From Trachythela sp. YZ-2020 (lineage: Eukaryota > Cnidaria > Anthozoa > Malacalcyonacea > Clavulariidae), in contig JADLSH010000186.1 in NCBI GenBank assembly GCA_016169945.1, positions 1,302,001 through 1,366,000 on the forward strand: a DNA stretch of 64,000 nt, written 5' to 3'. The notes beneath the pieces were generated by a model. The model saw only the letters and a program-made list of their open reading frames with translations, did no database searches and had not been told where the DNA came from. The position numbers and the translations under genes are program-made. Shown here in pieces: positions 20,232 to 31,695 of this stretch (the stretch's first letter is position 1; each line of letters opens with the position of its first letter).

Positions 20232-21365
20232 AGTATAAATTTTGCATACGAAATGAGCTTTCCTGCGTTCTGATTGGTTATTGCACTAGTAAATCTGAGG
20301 CATTATTTACTAGCCTGCTAGTAAATAATGCTTTCCAAAAGAATGGCCTTGCAAAGTTGTTTGAAACCTTTTTAAACGATGAAAAAAACTCCCAAAAGAA
20401 GAACAAAAGTTTAGTGTTTTTCTATAAAAGGTAAGACGCCTTAAAATACTTTGTATCAAACTTTTTTTGACAATTTATATCATCTAAAAACTCCGAAACA
20501 TCCGTGATACGCTTCAAACTTTGTCCGTTTTGTTTCAAGTTTCCTAGCAAAAAAATATACTTTAAGGCTGGCAAAACCTGGCTGTTAATAATATTTTCAA
20601 ATCATTTTACTTTGTATATATATATTTGTATCTATCCGAGACTCTATGGTAACCATATTCACTTTTAAATGTTTTGTTTTTGTCGTGCTTTATCAATATA
20701 TTTATAATTATGTTTTCGAAACTCGCATGCGAGATTTGTATACTAGCTATATTATCATCAGTTTTTCGGTTGAATTTTCGTATTTTTCTCAGTTTTTTTC
20801 AGGACAGAATAACCAGAATCTCAACAATATATTTTAAATGTCAATTCACCGCTACAATTTTATCTTCCATACCTATAGGCATTGATCTATTCTTTGCAAA
20901 GTGTGTTTTTATGCTCTGTTTTGCTGAGGCTGAAAATAAACAACTTGTCGTTTGGAAAAATTTTCGCAAAACAAAGTTCGTAAGTTGAGTACAGCATTTC
21001 TCCACATTTTCAACTACAAACGTAGCCAGTCAGCCTGTCCTAGCTTGTGTATTATATTCTAAACAGAGATTTAGTAAGATAAAAAACTTTGTTCTGTTCT
21101 CGAAAAAGGAAAATACTTTTGAAAGTGCGTGCGAACAAGAAACACTGCAACACTATAAAATAAAGCAATTGTAAACCGGCTGAACATAGCTTAATTTCTG
21201 AATTTTTAAACTGATATTTAAAGCTGTTGTTTAATTTCATATGCAAAATTTATACTAAAACAATTATTCGCCTCAGGCTCAGTGATTATGGTGAATATTC
21301 ACCTCGACTTCGTCTCGGTGAATATTCACCGATAATCACTTCGCCTTCGGCGAATAATTGTTAAT
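20232..21365. mobile_element. ~1.1-kb insertion into the composite repeat
   Basis: The corresponding place in the second copy (about 44218) is an uninterrupted ATGTTTATTAACGG, an empty site. Within the insertion, 20229-21259 is bounded by 20-base inverted termini (TTTAGTATAAATTTTGCATA and its complement), followed by a separate foldback at 21261-21360. No transposase ORF is recognised, so this is a non-autonomous DNA element or two adjacent ones. Confidence 0.65.
21261..21360. repeat. 100-bp foldback
   Basis: CAATTATTCGCC (21261) pairs with GGCGAATAATTG (ending 21360). Internally GGTGAATATTCACC is itself palindromic and appears twice. Confidence 0.8.
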
Positions 21366-21489
21366 TATTAACAGAACAAGACGCTCTATTAAGCGGTAGT
21401 CGCGGGCTTGGAGCTGTTAAAATACATCATTATACCCGAGCCGGCGCGAAGCGCCGTGCGAGGGTACTAATTCCGCTCGGATATTTACA

Positions 21490-21817
21490 GCTGGGGGAAA
21501 AGGAAAGCAATGGGAAATCTAAAGTTCATCAGGTTTTGCGGGCGCATGGCTATGTTTCATGGGTGTGATGGGTGTGATGGGTGGTCATCTCACTGATCTC
21601 AAAAGAATGACGGACTGTCATGGAAAGAGCCACAATGATTGGTCAAACTCAAAATATTTCTTTAAATGAGTGACGACATCAAAATAACGTACACGTCTTG
21701 CAAATATTTTTGCTTTTGCAATACAGTATTTTGTAAATACTCAAAAGTTTTTTACCGTTTTACCTGTACAATTTATTAAGAAAATTAAGACAATTAAAAT
21801 ATTAAATAAAAATTTGT
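21490..21817. other. Non-coding flank of the Helitron
   Basis: No gene. The true 5' end of the Helitron should lie here, but no TC terminus could be fixed with confidence. A short GGGTGTGATGGGTGTGATGGGT duplication is at about 21558-21583. Confidence 0.4.
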
Positions 21818-23611
21818 ATGGAGCCAAACGAAGAGCGAAAAAACCCCGAAAAAAAAGCCGAAAACCTTGCGAAGAGGATGGAGCGAAGACGACAACGTCT
21901 GCTACAAGAGACTGCTGAGGAAAGAGAAACTCGCCTGGAAAAACGTCGGAAGCATGGAAAAGAAGGACTGCCGAAGCGAAAGGTAGGCAAAAAGATTACC
22001 ATAGATTGTATATGCAACAAAAACGAGCTTTAGATCCTTCAGAAACTGCTGAGGAAAGAGAAACACACTTGATAAAACGCCGAGAAGGTTGGCAAGAAAG
22101 GACTGCCGAAGCGAAAGGTAGGCAAAAAGAGTACCATAGATTGTATATGCAACAAAAACGAGCTTTAGATCCTTCAGAAACTGCTGAGGAAAGACAAACA
22201 CGCTTGATAAAACGTCGAGAAGGTTGGCAAGAAAGGACTGCCGAAGCAAAAGGTAAGCAAAAAGTGTATAATAGAGCGCATAATATAGATAAAATGCAAA
22301 ATGATACTGAAGAACAACGAACGAAAAGGCTTCAAAAGATAAAACAAAAAAGAGCATCAGAGACAGCCGGGGAAAGAAGTAGAACACTTGAGAGTTTAAG
22401 AGCACATTTTCACACAGCAATTGAAAAAGAGTGTTACCAAGAGCGACAGAATAGATTGGCTGACAAGATAAGAAGAGAAAGAGAAAAACGGAGTAATGCA
22501 TTGGTCCATGAAGCAGGGGATGCAGTTGTATCTGTTCATGGAGCAGGGGACGCAGCTGTATCTGTCCATGAAGCAGGGGATGCAGCTGTATCTGTCCATG
22601 AAGCAAAGGAGGCAGCTGTGTCTGTTCATGAAGCAGGTGAGGCAACTGTATCTGATCATGAAGAAAGGGGGGATAGTAGGAATGAATATTTACACGAGGA
22701 CGGTTGGCAAAATGCTGACAATCCTTTACTGGCCGTCTACTGAAGGTAATGTAGTCAATGAATTTAAAACAGGTGGTTTGGCTACTATGGCATTTCCGAC
22801 ATTGTTTCCTTATGGGAAAGGTGACCCAACAAATAGGGCTAGACAGCATGGTATAACATTAACAGAGGCATTCAAACACTTAATTAAGTTTGCTGAGAAA
22901 CTGGCAAATGGTAAGTTTGAATGGAGGTTTGCTTCTCACCCACGGTTTCCTTATTGGGCACTAAATATGAAGCAGCGACATCAGTTGTTGTCACAAGCTA
23001 ATATTTACTTACATCAACATCCTGCTGATGCAAACATGACAATGGAAGAATTGAAGGAGATGGTTAATTCCATGAATGCAAATCAGATGATCAACAGGTT
23101 GCAACGCTATGTGTCTAAAATTCAAGGTACGAATCAGTATTGGTATCAGAGGCTGCAGGAATTGTTAGCCTTGATTGAGCAAAAAGGCTGCCCAACTTTT
23201 TTCTTTACATTTAGCGCAGCCGACAGTCATTGGCCTGATTTGCAAAGGCTGTTGCAAAGCAATGAAGGTGCGTCAAGATCCGAACGGGCACAAGCTGTAA
23301 TTGACAATCCACATCTGACTGATTGGTTTTTCATGCACAGGCTGCAGGAGTTTATCAGACATTGGCTTAGTGGTGTCTTAGATGCTGAATGGTTTTGGTA
23401 TCGATTTGAGTATCAGGCCAGGGGAAGTATTCATGTACACGGATGTGCAAAGTTAAAAAATGACCCTGATATTAGATTATTACGTAATCGTGCATGTATT
23501 GCAGTGCTGGAGAATGAGACAAGCAGACATGAAATGTCACAAGATTCTTTTGATTTCCTTTTCCAGGATGTTCTCAGAGAGGGCGAAGATGCTGAGAAGT
23601 TGTTAATACGG
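21818..23611 (+). pseudogene. Helitron N-terminal and Rep (HUH) region
   Basis: Opens with ATG 21818. The N-terminal part has tandem charged repeats (two near-identical units containing SETAEERETHLIKRREGWQ), then about five copies of a short VHEAGDAAVS unit. Frames shift near 21955 and again near 22720 (just before WPSTEGNVVNEFKTGG). The Rep part then reads through MAFPTLFPYGKGDPTNR, FFFTFSAADSHWPDL and the HUH metal site RGSIHVHGCAKL near 23430. The frame ends near 23611, where GGTAAGA could be a splice donor. The downstream catalytic Tyr segment expected in Helitron Reps (a Y-x-x-K-Y type motif) was not found before the helicase, so initiation chemistry is lost unless the missing part was in an unrecognised exon. 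Confidence 0.75.
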
Positions 23612-24315
23612 TAAGAACCAATTGTTTTACATACTATTGTGATGTACATAAGTAGCATACTATTGGGGGGGGGGTTTGGTGCTCAATATTATTTCCATTA
23701 GAAACACTTATAATAGATATTTCCCAAATTTTCGGCCTGGAAATAAAGACTACTTATTGGATTACATTGTCAGCCTCGATTTCAAGCTGTTTCTATTGCA
23801 GTCAAGCAAAAATTCGGGAAGTGTCTATTGTGATAAATGTCTGATAATGCAGTTGTGATTTATTGTTATACATTATCGATTATGAATAAAAAACACTCAC
23901 CCTATATGTCCAGCTAATGTTCAGGTACCATAAATTATTGCTATTTTGAGTAGATGTTTGCTCAATGGTTTCCTTTCTTATCCAATGACATGTGCAATGC
24001 TGTTTACATTTATTGAAAATGTTGCAATCACTGTTGCAATCTATCTGATAGCTTCCACAAATATTTTGAAAAATTTCAAATTTCCTTCAAGTCGGTATGG
24101 AATTTTCCTAGCAATTTTAAGGTTTCATTGGTCTAAGGGATTTTAATATAGTGTGAAATTGAAAAACTGTTAATCTTGGATGAAAAATCAAATAACTTGG
24201 GATTTAACGTTTGTAGTCTTGGAATTTATTACATCCTCCTCATTACGCACCAGTCAGTATAGTTTTAGAATACAGAGAGTGGAATGACATTGTCTGTCAA
24301 AGAAATCTGTTGTAG
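23612..24315. other. Intron-like or replaced segment inside the Helitron
   Basis: Bounded by a donor-like GGTAAGA at 23611 and an acceptor-like TTGTAG ending at 24315. No Rep homology was found in any frame. Helitron proteins normally have roughly 200-300 more residues between the flanking blocks, so a deletion or replacement is likely. Confidence 0.5.
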
Positions 24316-26364
24316 AAGATTATGGAGAGCGCACAGGAGTGAGGAGTAGGTATACTGGGTTGTCTCAATTGAATTTGATGCAATATGCGTCGCAGTACAC
24401 CAAAGTCAGAGGTGAGTTGACTAAACGGGTAAATCCGTACATTGTCAGAACATTTCCAAAAGTTACAGCTAATCCCGATGGTCCTAATTTTGGAAAATAC
24501 TGTAAGTATCAGCTTATAAAGTTTAAGCCATGGGAAGGTAGTGCGTCAAATGCTTGGGATAATCAGGATGAGGGTGATGACATGTTTATTAACACTTATC
24601 ATTTGTTTCTTCAGACTGAATTTGCTGAAGAGAATGTATTTAGGTATTCTGTTGAATCAGAAATGGTTCATGCTGCACATTCTGGTCAAAGCTATGAAAA
24701 TGATCAGAGTGATGATGAAAGTGATGATGAAATTGATCCTAATGACGAGGAGGAAGTTGATGATTGGATGTTGTTGTGCAGAATCAACCAACATTATGAT
24801 GACGCGGATAATGGGATGTCGAGCAGGGAAGCAGTTGACTGGTTTGAGGCGGTAAGATCTGTACCTACAGATTTGCTAATGGAATCTCCAGGATGGATAT
24901 ATCAACAGAGAAAGGATGCTGAGGAACTTGGTCAACATGGATACCGACAAGATGGTCAACAACATGTTGTTGATCTGGAGACTTTGAATGAAAAACAACG
25001 ACTGGCTTTTGACATTATCACATCTCAGACTGGTGATAATCCTGTTCATATGATTGTCTGTGGGACAGCCGGAACAGGTAAGACGTACTTAATTAGTGCT
25101 GTGAAACAAGTATTAGGTGATCAGTGTATTGTTACAGCAACCACTGGGATTGCAGCCTTTAGTATTAATGGTCAAACGCTACATTCTGCTGCTCAACTTC
25201 CTATTCGTGAAAAAAAGGGAATTGCAGGGCGATTCTTTGCAGCGACTACAACTGAGACCAGAAGGTAAGAGGTATCTGGTCATTGACGAAATGTCAATGA
25301 TTGGGCACAAAATGCTATCATGGCTGGACAACAGACTACGTGCTGGCACTAGAAAGGAAGACGTCCCTTTTGGTGGTATGTCAATAATTTTAATGGGTGA
25401 TTTTGGTCAATTACCAACAGTAGGTGATAGGCCAATGTACATTACTGGTAACGGTTCGGTAATAAGCGACCATGGTCACAGTATGTATCTGACATTTGAT
25501 TCTGTAACAATTTTAGAGCAGGTTATGCGTCAGGCTGGTGAAGACCCAGAGGCAATTGCATTTAGAGCATTATTGATGAGAATGCGAAATGGCCAAGTTA
25601 CAGAGGATGACTGGAAACTATTGTTGGACCATTCGACGACCAATATACCAATGGATCAGTTTACCGATGCTATCAGATTGTATTTTGACAAAAAGAGTGT
25701 TGCTGAATACAATTATGAAAAGCTATTAGCAATTGGACAACCTATGGCAAAAATTCAAGCGAGACATTCTGGTCATGGGGCAAGCGCTGCCACATCTGAA
25801 GATGCGGGGGGATTATACGCAGTTCTGTTTTTGTCCACCAAAGCAGAAGTAATGCTGACGTGCGACCTGTGGGCTGAGGTTGGTCTTTGCAATGGCTCTT
25901 TTGGAACTTTTGAGCAGATTTGGTTTGCAGAAAATATGGGCCCTCCAAACCTGCCAGTCGCAGTATTGGTTCATTTTCCTGCATACTCTGGTCCTGCATT
26001 TCTAGACGTCTGTTCGAAATGTATACCTGTGCCACCAAAAGTGTTTGAATGGATGGCTGATGGAAAGCACTTGTCGAGACAACAAGTTCCATTGAGGTTG
26101 AGGTATGCAATGACTATTCATAAATCTCAAGGACAGACACTAACAAAAGCTGTTGTTGATTTAGGTAAAGGAGAAAAAGTTGCTGGGTGCACCTTTGTAG
26201 CTACATCCAGGGTAAGATCGATTGATGATATTGTGTTTGAACCAATGACGTTTGACCGCCTTAAAGCAATTGGGAAGAATAAGAATATGAAGAAAAGGCT
26301 AGAAGCTGAAGAGCGTCTTAAGGTACTTGCAGAGAAGACTATGCAGAAGCATAGTAAGCAATGA
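24316..26364 (+). pseudogene. Helitron PIF1-like DNA helicase region
   Basis: SF1B helicase of the PIF1 type, which unwinds DNA during rolling-circle transposition. It starts with the linker that precedes the helicase in Helitrons (VRTFPKVTANPDGPNFGKY) and an acidic stretch near 24700. Helicase motifs follow: NEKQRLAFD near 24985, Walker A CGTAGTGKT near 25063-25089, TATTGIAAF, Walker B YLVIDEMSMIG near 25273, GDFGQLPTVGDRP near 25400, and the C-terminal MTIHKSQGQTL and FVATSRVRS blocks near 26110-26220. One frameshift lies at the A-run at 25210-25216 and separates Walker A from Walker B. The rest of the frame runs to the TGA at 26362-26364. Confidence 0.8.
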
Positions 26365-26650
26365 AATTTATCATAGTGTCAGCAGTGAATTTGTATGTTA
26401 CTTAGTGGTGTTTGAATATCTGAGATACTGGGCACATGTTCTGTGCTTCCGAGTTAATTATATATTTGGCCTGTTACAAGGCACAATTTTGGAGGTGTGA
26501 CCACTGTGGTGTGACATTGGTCTATGCCTTTATTATTGTGTTTTTGAGGAAGGCAAGTACAGATTGGCATTTGTCGAATGGTGCCTGTTACTAGACATAA
26601 TATTTATATTGTGTTTTTGAAGTTGGCTGTTGACATTGTGAGACCTTAAC

Positions 26651-26656
26651 AATAAA
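26651..26656 (+). terminator. Poly(A) signal AATAAA after the Helitron helicase
   Basis: Canonical hexamer about 290 bases after the helicase stop codon. Confidence 0.4.
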
Positions 26657-27336
26657 ATATCACTTAAATATGGAATAACATGTCTTAGATCTATTGAAGA
26701 TTACAACATTTCAATAACATGAAAATGAATATTTGAAAAGGTAAGTTGCTGTCATACTTTTACAACTTTCGGATATATAATTATTTCAAATTTTATTGAT
26801 TTCATATACATTTCCACTGCGTGGATGTTTAGTGTGTTGCTGTGACTACCAAATAATCCACACGCAAGATCCACGCAATTTCAAACTTCTGGAAGCGCGG
26901 GAAAATATACGAGTTTATTTGACTGCGTACTGACTGGACTGTGGTAAGTTTTTCAAACATTTAAAATTGTGCCTATTTTGAAATATTTTCAATTTAGTCT
27001 TTCCAACTCTTAATATAAAAGGAAAATTTAATAACTATACTTGAAATATACGGTTTAAATTGGTCAAAATTACTTTTAAATTATGTTTTAGTCAGTTTTA
27101 ACATATCCCGGGAAGTATTTTTGATGACTTTCATGTTTCTGCCAGTCTATCGTTTTTACTGTGTCTACATGTTTTTTTTCTGTTTTAATAGATATTTGAA
27201 AGAAGTAAAATATTTTTGAGGTAGGAATATGTATAATAAATGTACAATTTTTTTATATACAGTATACATGTATAAGAAAAAAGCAAATATATTTCGACTA
27301 CTGTTAACACTGATATGTTGTTTTTATGCACTGTAG
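26657..27336. other. Presumed 5' region of the zinc-knuckle gene
   Basis: Contains GC-richer sequence at about 26880-26941 ending GGACTGTG|GTAAGT, a plausible untranslated first exon with its donor. It would splice to the exon starting 27337. No coding sequence is seen. Confidence 0.4.
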
Positions 27337-27355
27337 ACTGCAAGAAACTATTAAA

Positions 27356-29536
27356 ATGGAAAAAAGTAAGCTACAAAAATTTCTTTATAAGTCATAATGT
27401 TCTATATTATATCTTGGTCACAAGACTTTTAGGAAATTTTACATAAACAACCCTTTTTAAAATAGTATTAAGTCAAGGATGTATATTCAAGTCTTTCAGT
27501 AAACTACAAAACATTGTACTTTTTTGAAATCTTAGTAATTACGCTATTCAAATTTGCCTTCCATGTTAAGCCATTTTAAAAACTTAAATTTTATTCTGTC
27601 TCTTTCAAATCCCATATCTAATACAATTATGATATATATTGTTTATTTCAGTGACAGAGAACGACAGCATTGTCAAAGCTGATGATATTGGTATGTAAAT
27701 AATACAGTAGTTTCTCTAATTATATGCCCATATCTTAAACATGCCCCTCTCTTTAACACCCCACCCGTCTTCTAATGAATAAGATAATTAACCAGCCCCT
27801 CCACATCTCTCCCTAAAGGTGCCCCAGGGGCCATATGGAGCCTAATGTATATAGTATGTACTAAAAATAACATAATCTATATTCAGCTTTGTAACAACCT
27901 GACCTGTACCTGAGTTACATAAATGCTAAAATGTAACGTATCTTATTTTAGATGTTCATGCTGATAATGATGCTGGTATATTATTACTTGAATGATAAAT
28001 CATGTTGTATGATTCAATTATATAATAGAATAGCAATAACAGATAAATATTCAGTACTATATAATCATTTGGAATATTTTTCAATTAAATGTAGACTCAA
28101 GTTACATGGCAGAAGATTTCAAAAGTAAGTGTTGAGAAAAATGCATTCAATTAGTATAATTTGATTTGCAAATACATACAACAAATGCTTGTGATATATT
28201 ACCTAATTAATGCTTTAGGTTTTCATTAACTAAAACTGGACTATTCAGACAATTTTATTAACTGATCAACCAAAGGAAAACAAAGATAATGGTGGTACAG
28301 TTCGTAATTTAAACTGTGGCATCGCTATTAAACTTTGCATTCCTTCTTCTTAAAGAATCTTAAACCATTTTTATTCTGTTTCTATCAAATCCCATAACTA
28401 AGTATATTCTATAATTATGTTGTTTTTTTTCAGAGGCTGAAGAGAACTCTCACAATGGCACTGGTATGTAAACGATACAATAATATAATTAAAAGTTATA
28501 TTTTCTAATAAGCTTCCCCTCTCAAATAAGCCCACTCACTTTAACACCCCTCCCCACCCATGAAGTCAATCTCGAGTGTAGTTTTTAGTTCAATTTAGTT
28601 CAACTTATTTAATCATATTTTTTTCTATTTCAAACAAAATAGTAATCAAAGGCCAACCGGTATTGCTTGTCATAATTAATATATACATTATAGGAACTTC
28701 TACTATATAGATATATTAATTATATCTACGCCATACACTGGGAATGGAACTCCTTTATATAAATGCTACATACTGTAGTTTACACAGGACTGATTTGTAC
28801 TTTATTTCCCCCCATTTCCCACCCATGAAGTCAATGTCGAGCATATTTTTTAGTTGAATTACCATTTAATTTATTTAATCATATCTTTTTCTATTTCAGG
28901 ACAAAACAGTAATAAAAGGCCTACCGGTATTGATTGTCATAATTAATTATTAATATACACATTATAGGAACTTCTAATATATATATATATATATGTATAT
29001 TAATTATATATATGCCATACACTGAGGATGAAACTTCTGTATATAAATGCTGTATTCTGTAGTTTACGCAGGACTAATTTGTAATTTATTTGAATTTAGG
29101 AAGATGCAATAAATGTGGCTTACGAGGCCACTATGCCAATAAATGTAAAGCAAGTATGTACATTAGCAAACTAATCAATACAATAATATACTCCATAACA
29201 TGGTACCATACGGCATGTTTAAAAATATCTAGATATCAGATGCATGGTTTGAAAATATCAATCAGCCATTTGTTGTATAGACATTTGTGAAACTCTGAAC
29301 GACAGCCCCTTGCCTTGCTCCTATAAAATCACAACAATTAAATGTTTGAAATGAAATTGTGAAAAATAATGCCATATACAATATCCCGCAGTTGTGTAAT
29401 ATATTAAGATTATATAACTAAATCAACAGGTACAGTAATAGCATTTTATCTTTTCAATTATATAGGAATGGTGTGCTGGTTATGTGGCACACTACCATCA
29501 AGTGCCCCCAAAGACCTAAACAAGGTCGAACCCTAA
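27356..29536 (+). CDS. Small CCHC zinc-knuckle protein encoded by eight micro-exons
   Basis: Coding exons: 27356-27365 (start ATG 27356, exon from 27337), 27652-27690, 27952-27975, 28095-28124, 28434-28463, 28900-28926, 29100-29153 and 29466-29536. All have GT-AG borders and every intron is phase 1. The result is a 94-residue protein with a single uninterrupted frame, improbable by chance. The N-terminal two thirds are acidic and polar, built from exons of 8-13 codons (for example TENDSIVKADDI). Exon 7 is a CCHC zinc knuckle (RCNKCGLRGHYANKCKA), typical of nucleic-acid binding. Exon 8 starts a second knuckle (CWLCG), but the expected His and Cys occur in another frame (HTTIKCPQRPKQGR), so it has either frameshifted or ended early. 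A poly(A) signal lies at 29712-29717. It may form the N-terminal exons of the gene at 31696-37572, since the phases agree. Confidence 0.6.
28550..29060 (+). repeat. Tandem duplication of an exon-intron unit
   Basis: The block around 28555-28690 is repeated at 28805-28945: both contain CCCACCCATGAAGTCAAT and an ACAAAAnAGTAATnAAAGGCC core. In the second block this core is the used exon 28900-28926 with acceptor TTTCAG; in the first the acceptor has decayed to TTTCAA, so that exon copy is dead. The segments at 27580-27730 and 28360-28500 are likewise related. Confidence 0.7.
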
Positions 29537-31695
29537 ATTTCAATAATTGCACATTTGGGAATTTAAGTGCATAAATTGTGTTGTTCTAATCTATAATTCC
29601 CAAATGTGCAATTGTTTTTACTGTTGAAAATTATTTTTAAATTATTTATTTGTAAATATTTGATTAATTGATTTTGGAATTATAATTTGGTAAATTTTGT
29701 GTTATATAAATAATAAATTCTGTTAAATTATACTCAATGCTGCTTCCATGGGTTGACAACGTATACAACATGTAAAAATATACCTTGCCATCACATTCAA
29801 ATATTCAATAGACCCTAATACCACAAAATCAGAAAAACTTTGTGGGATTACCTGGAGATGGTTGAAATTGTAAGTTGCAGATCGAATGCACAGTTGCCGC
29901 TCCATCCAGTGACGCCAGTCTTGGTTAATAGGATGAGAACAGTGTAGCGTAGCATGCTAGGTGTATTACAGTATATCTGATCGATTACGATGATTTTATT
30001 GATTACAATATATGATTATCATATAGTGGCCAAGCTGCAAAGGAACGATTGTTCAACGTACATGATGACCTCTGCATGATGACATGATGTACTTCATGTA
30101 CTAAATTCGGAAATAATGCAGGCAGCGTTTCCTCTTGGAAGGAAATTTCCTTACAGAAGGATATTTTGGCGTTAGGAAGGAAATTTGGAAGGAAATAGTA
30201 TTTGGGAGTATATTTTGTTGTCAAGAAGGAAATAAGAAAAAAATTATCTCATTTCTTATAAAACCTAACAATACGGCAATTTCCAAGCAAATTCGCTTCA
30301 GAAAATGCTGTCCTGGAGGATAGAAAATCTGAAAATTTCCTGGGAAAGGACTCCCAGAGCCTTTAAGTCGTCTCTTTAGACAACCCCTCCCCTGCAACCT
30401 CCATGATTCTTTAACCCGATAAATGCACCATTATTCAAGATAAATTGATATAATGTGTTTTTAAACTAACTAAAATTCGTTAATTATTACATTCAAAATC
30501 CACAAGAAAAAGTGGAAGGAATATGGAGAGTGGAAGCACTGAATGAAAGCCTGCAAAAAAATAAATGATGTTCTATTGTTCTTTATAATCAGTATTTGGA
30601 AAGACCTCTATGATTGATTTTGTGGTTTTATTAATGTTGAGCGTTTGGATGTTTGACAACTAATTCTGAAATATGGATTGTTTAAATTTACTGGCTGAAC
30701 CGATGTGAAAACAAGGTATAAATATTACATTTACATGTTCTCAATAAATATCACTGCCATGCATTTGTCTCATACTCTCATACTATCATTGTATAGTCTT
30801 GCTTAAATAATCCAGGCTCTCTCGATATATGAGCAACCGAAATAGCCATTATAGGGATGGTTAGGGTTAGGTTGGGGGTTAAAATTAGGGTTAGTTGCTC
30901 ATATATCGAGAAAGCGCCATAATCCATGCAAAGGCATGCATGTGTCATTCGCTATTAAATAGAATGGAAGTGATCAATGTCCCCCATATAAGATAAATTC
31001 CCCTGCTAAATTATTTGAATCAATACTAAAATACTCTTAAGATCAATCACACAGAATGCTCTACACATTTTCAAATTCACAAACTATACTGCATGCTATA
31101 AATTGGCAAAGCAAGCATGCAAAATAGATACTTGCCCGATAATTGCCTCTCCTTTTCCGGTCTTTCGACTGTTTTTCCTCTTGTTAATTTGTCCTCGAAA
31201 TAATTTTCATTTATCTTGTTTACTTACTTACAGAGAGACTTGCTTATAAAATGAGTGCAAAACTATTCTTCAAAAAAGTTTGCAAAAAGGAATTTTCTCT
31301 CGTCTTGAACTCGCGCATGCGTAAAAACACCAAAATTTTGGTTCCCTATATTCTAGGTTGAATATCCAGACTTGAAAACCGGTGCTTTATGCAGTACTTA
31401 TAATGGAATGGCTTGATTTCTATAGTATCCATTTTCTCAATAAAGCATGCAATTGAATGTGACAGGCGAGGGGTTACTGCATGCATGTATTTCTAGTATA
31501 TACAGTAGTAAATTTGTGAGATTTCTTCATAATTATGCATGTAACTACCTTAAAAGTTAAGTATAGAAAAAGTTCCTGCTGATAATGCCATTTAGTTATT
31601 ATAGACATCACTTGTGACTTGTGAATCGATTTTTTTTATGTTTTGGCTTATGCATATCCATTGCTTTATTCTGTTAATTAATGTCTTCTATATAG
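29537..31695. other. Intergenic or intronic stretch without a recognisable gene
   Basis: AT-rich DNA. It holds a poly(A) signal at 29712-29717, a repeated AAGGAAAT motif region near 30135-30240 and the telomere-like MITE at 30816-30915. If the genes on either side are one, it is an intron. Confidence 0.5.
30816..30915. mobile_element. 100-bp foldback MITE with TTAGGG-like core
   Basis: GCTCTCTCGATATATGAGCAAC at the left is answered by GTTGCTCATATATCGAGAAAGC at the right. The centre holds TTAGGGTTAGGTTGGGGGTT and ATTAGGGTTAG, i.e. degenerate telomeric hexamers. Confidence 0.75.

Larger units (their letters stand above)
16880..21489 (+). repeat. Composite repeat unit, copy 1 (with insertions)
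   Basis: Begins AAGTCGAATATACAGTATC and ends near CCGCTCGGATATTTACA. Nearly the same sequence recurs in the same orientation at 41480-44431. Copy 1 additionally contains a second ~520-bp direct repeat after the LINE segment (18480-19015) and a ~1.1-kb insertion (20232-21365), while lacking a short segment present in copy 2 near its end (about 44285-44385). It contains a LINE reverse-transcriptase C-terminal region. The borders are shared by both copies, so this is a dispersed element or segmental duplication rather than chance similarity. Confidence 0.75.
21818..26656 (+). mobile_element. Decayed autonomous Helitron
   Basis: Rep-like and PIF1-like helicase segments lie in the usual Helitron order on the plus strand, with a poly(A) signal AATAAA at 26651-26656. 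Several frameshifts and the loss of the central Rep region show it is no longer functional. The CTRR/hairpin 3' end could not be located, so the outer limits are those of the coding remains. Confidence 0.75.

Noticed and set aside
20646..20988. ORFs within the 1.1-kb insertion
   Set aside because: AT-rich, hydrophobic by composition, no transposase motif; the insertion looks non-autonomous.
22396..22849. Long minus-strand open frames over the Helitron N-terminal repeats
   Set aside because: They are antisense shadows of the VHEAGDAAVS repeats and the Rep coding region. The plus strand carries recognised Helitron motifs.
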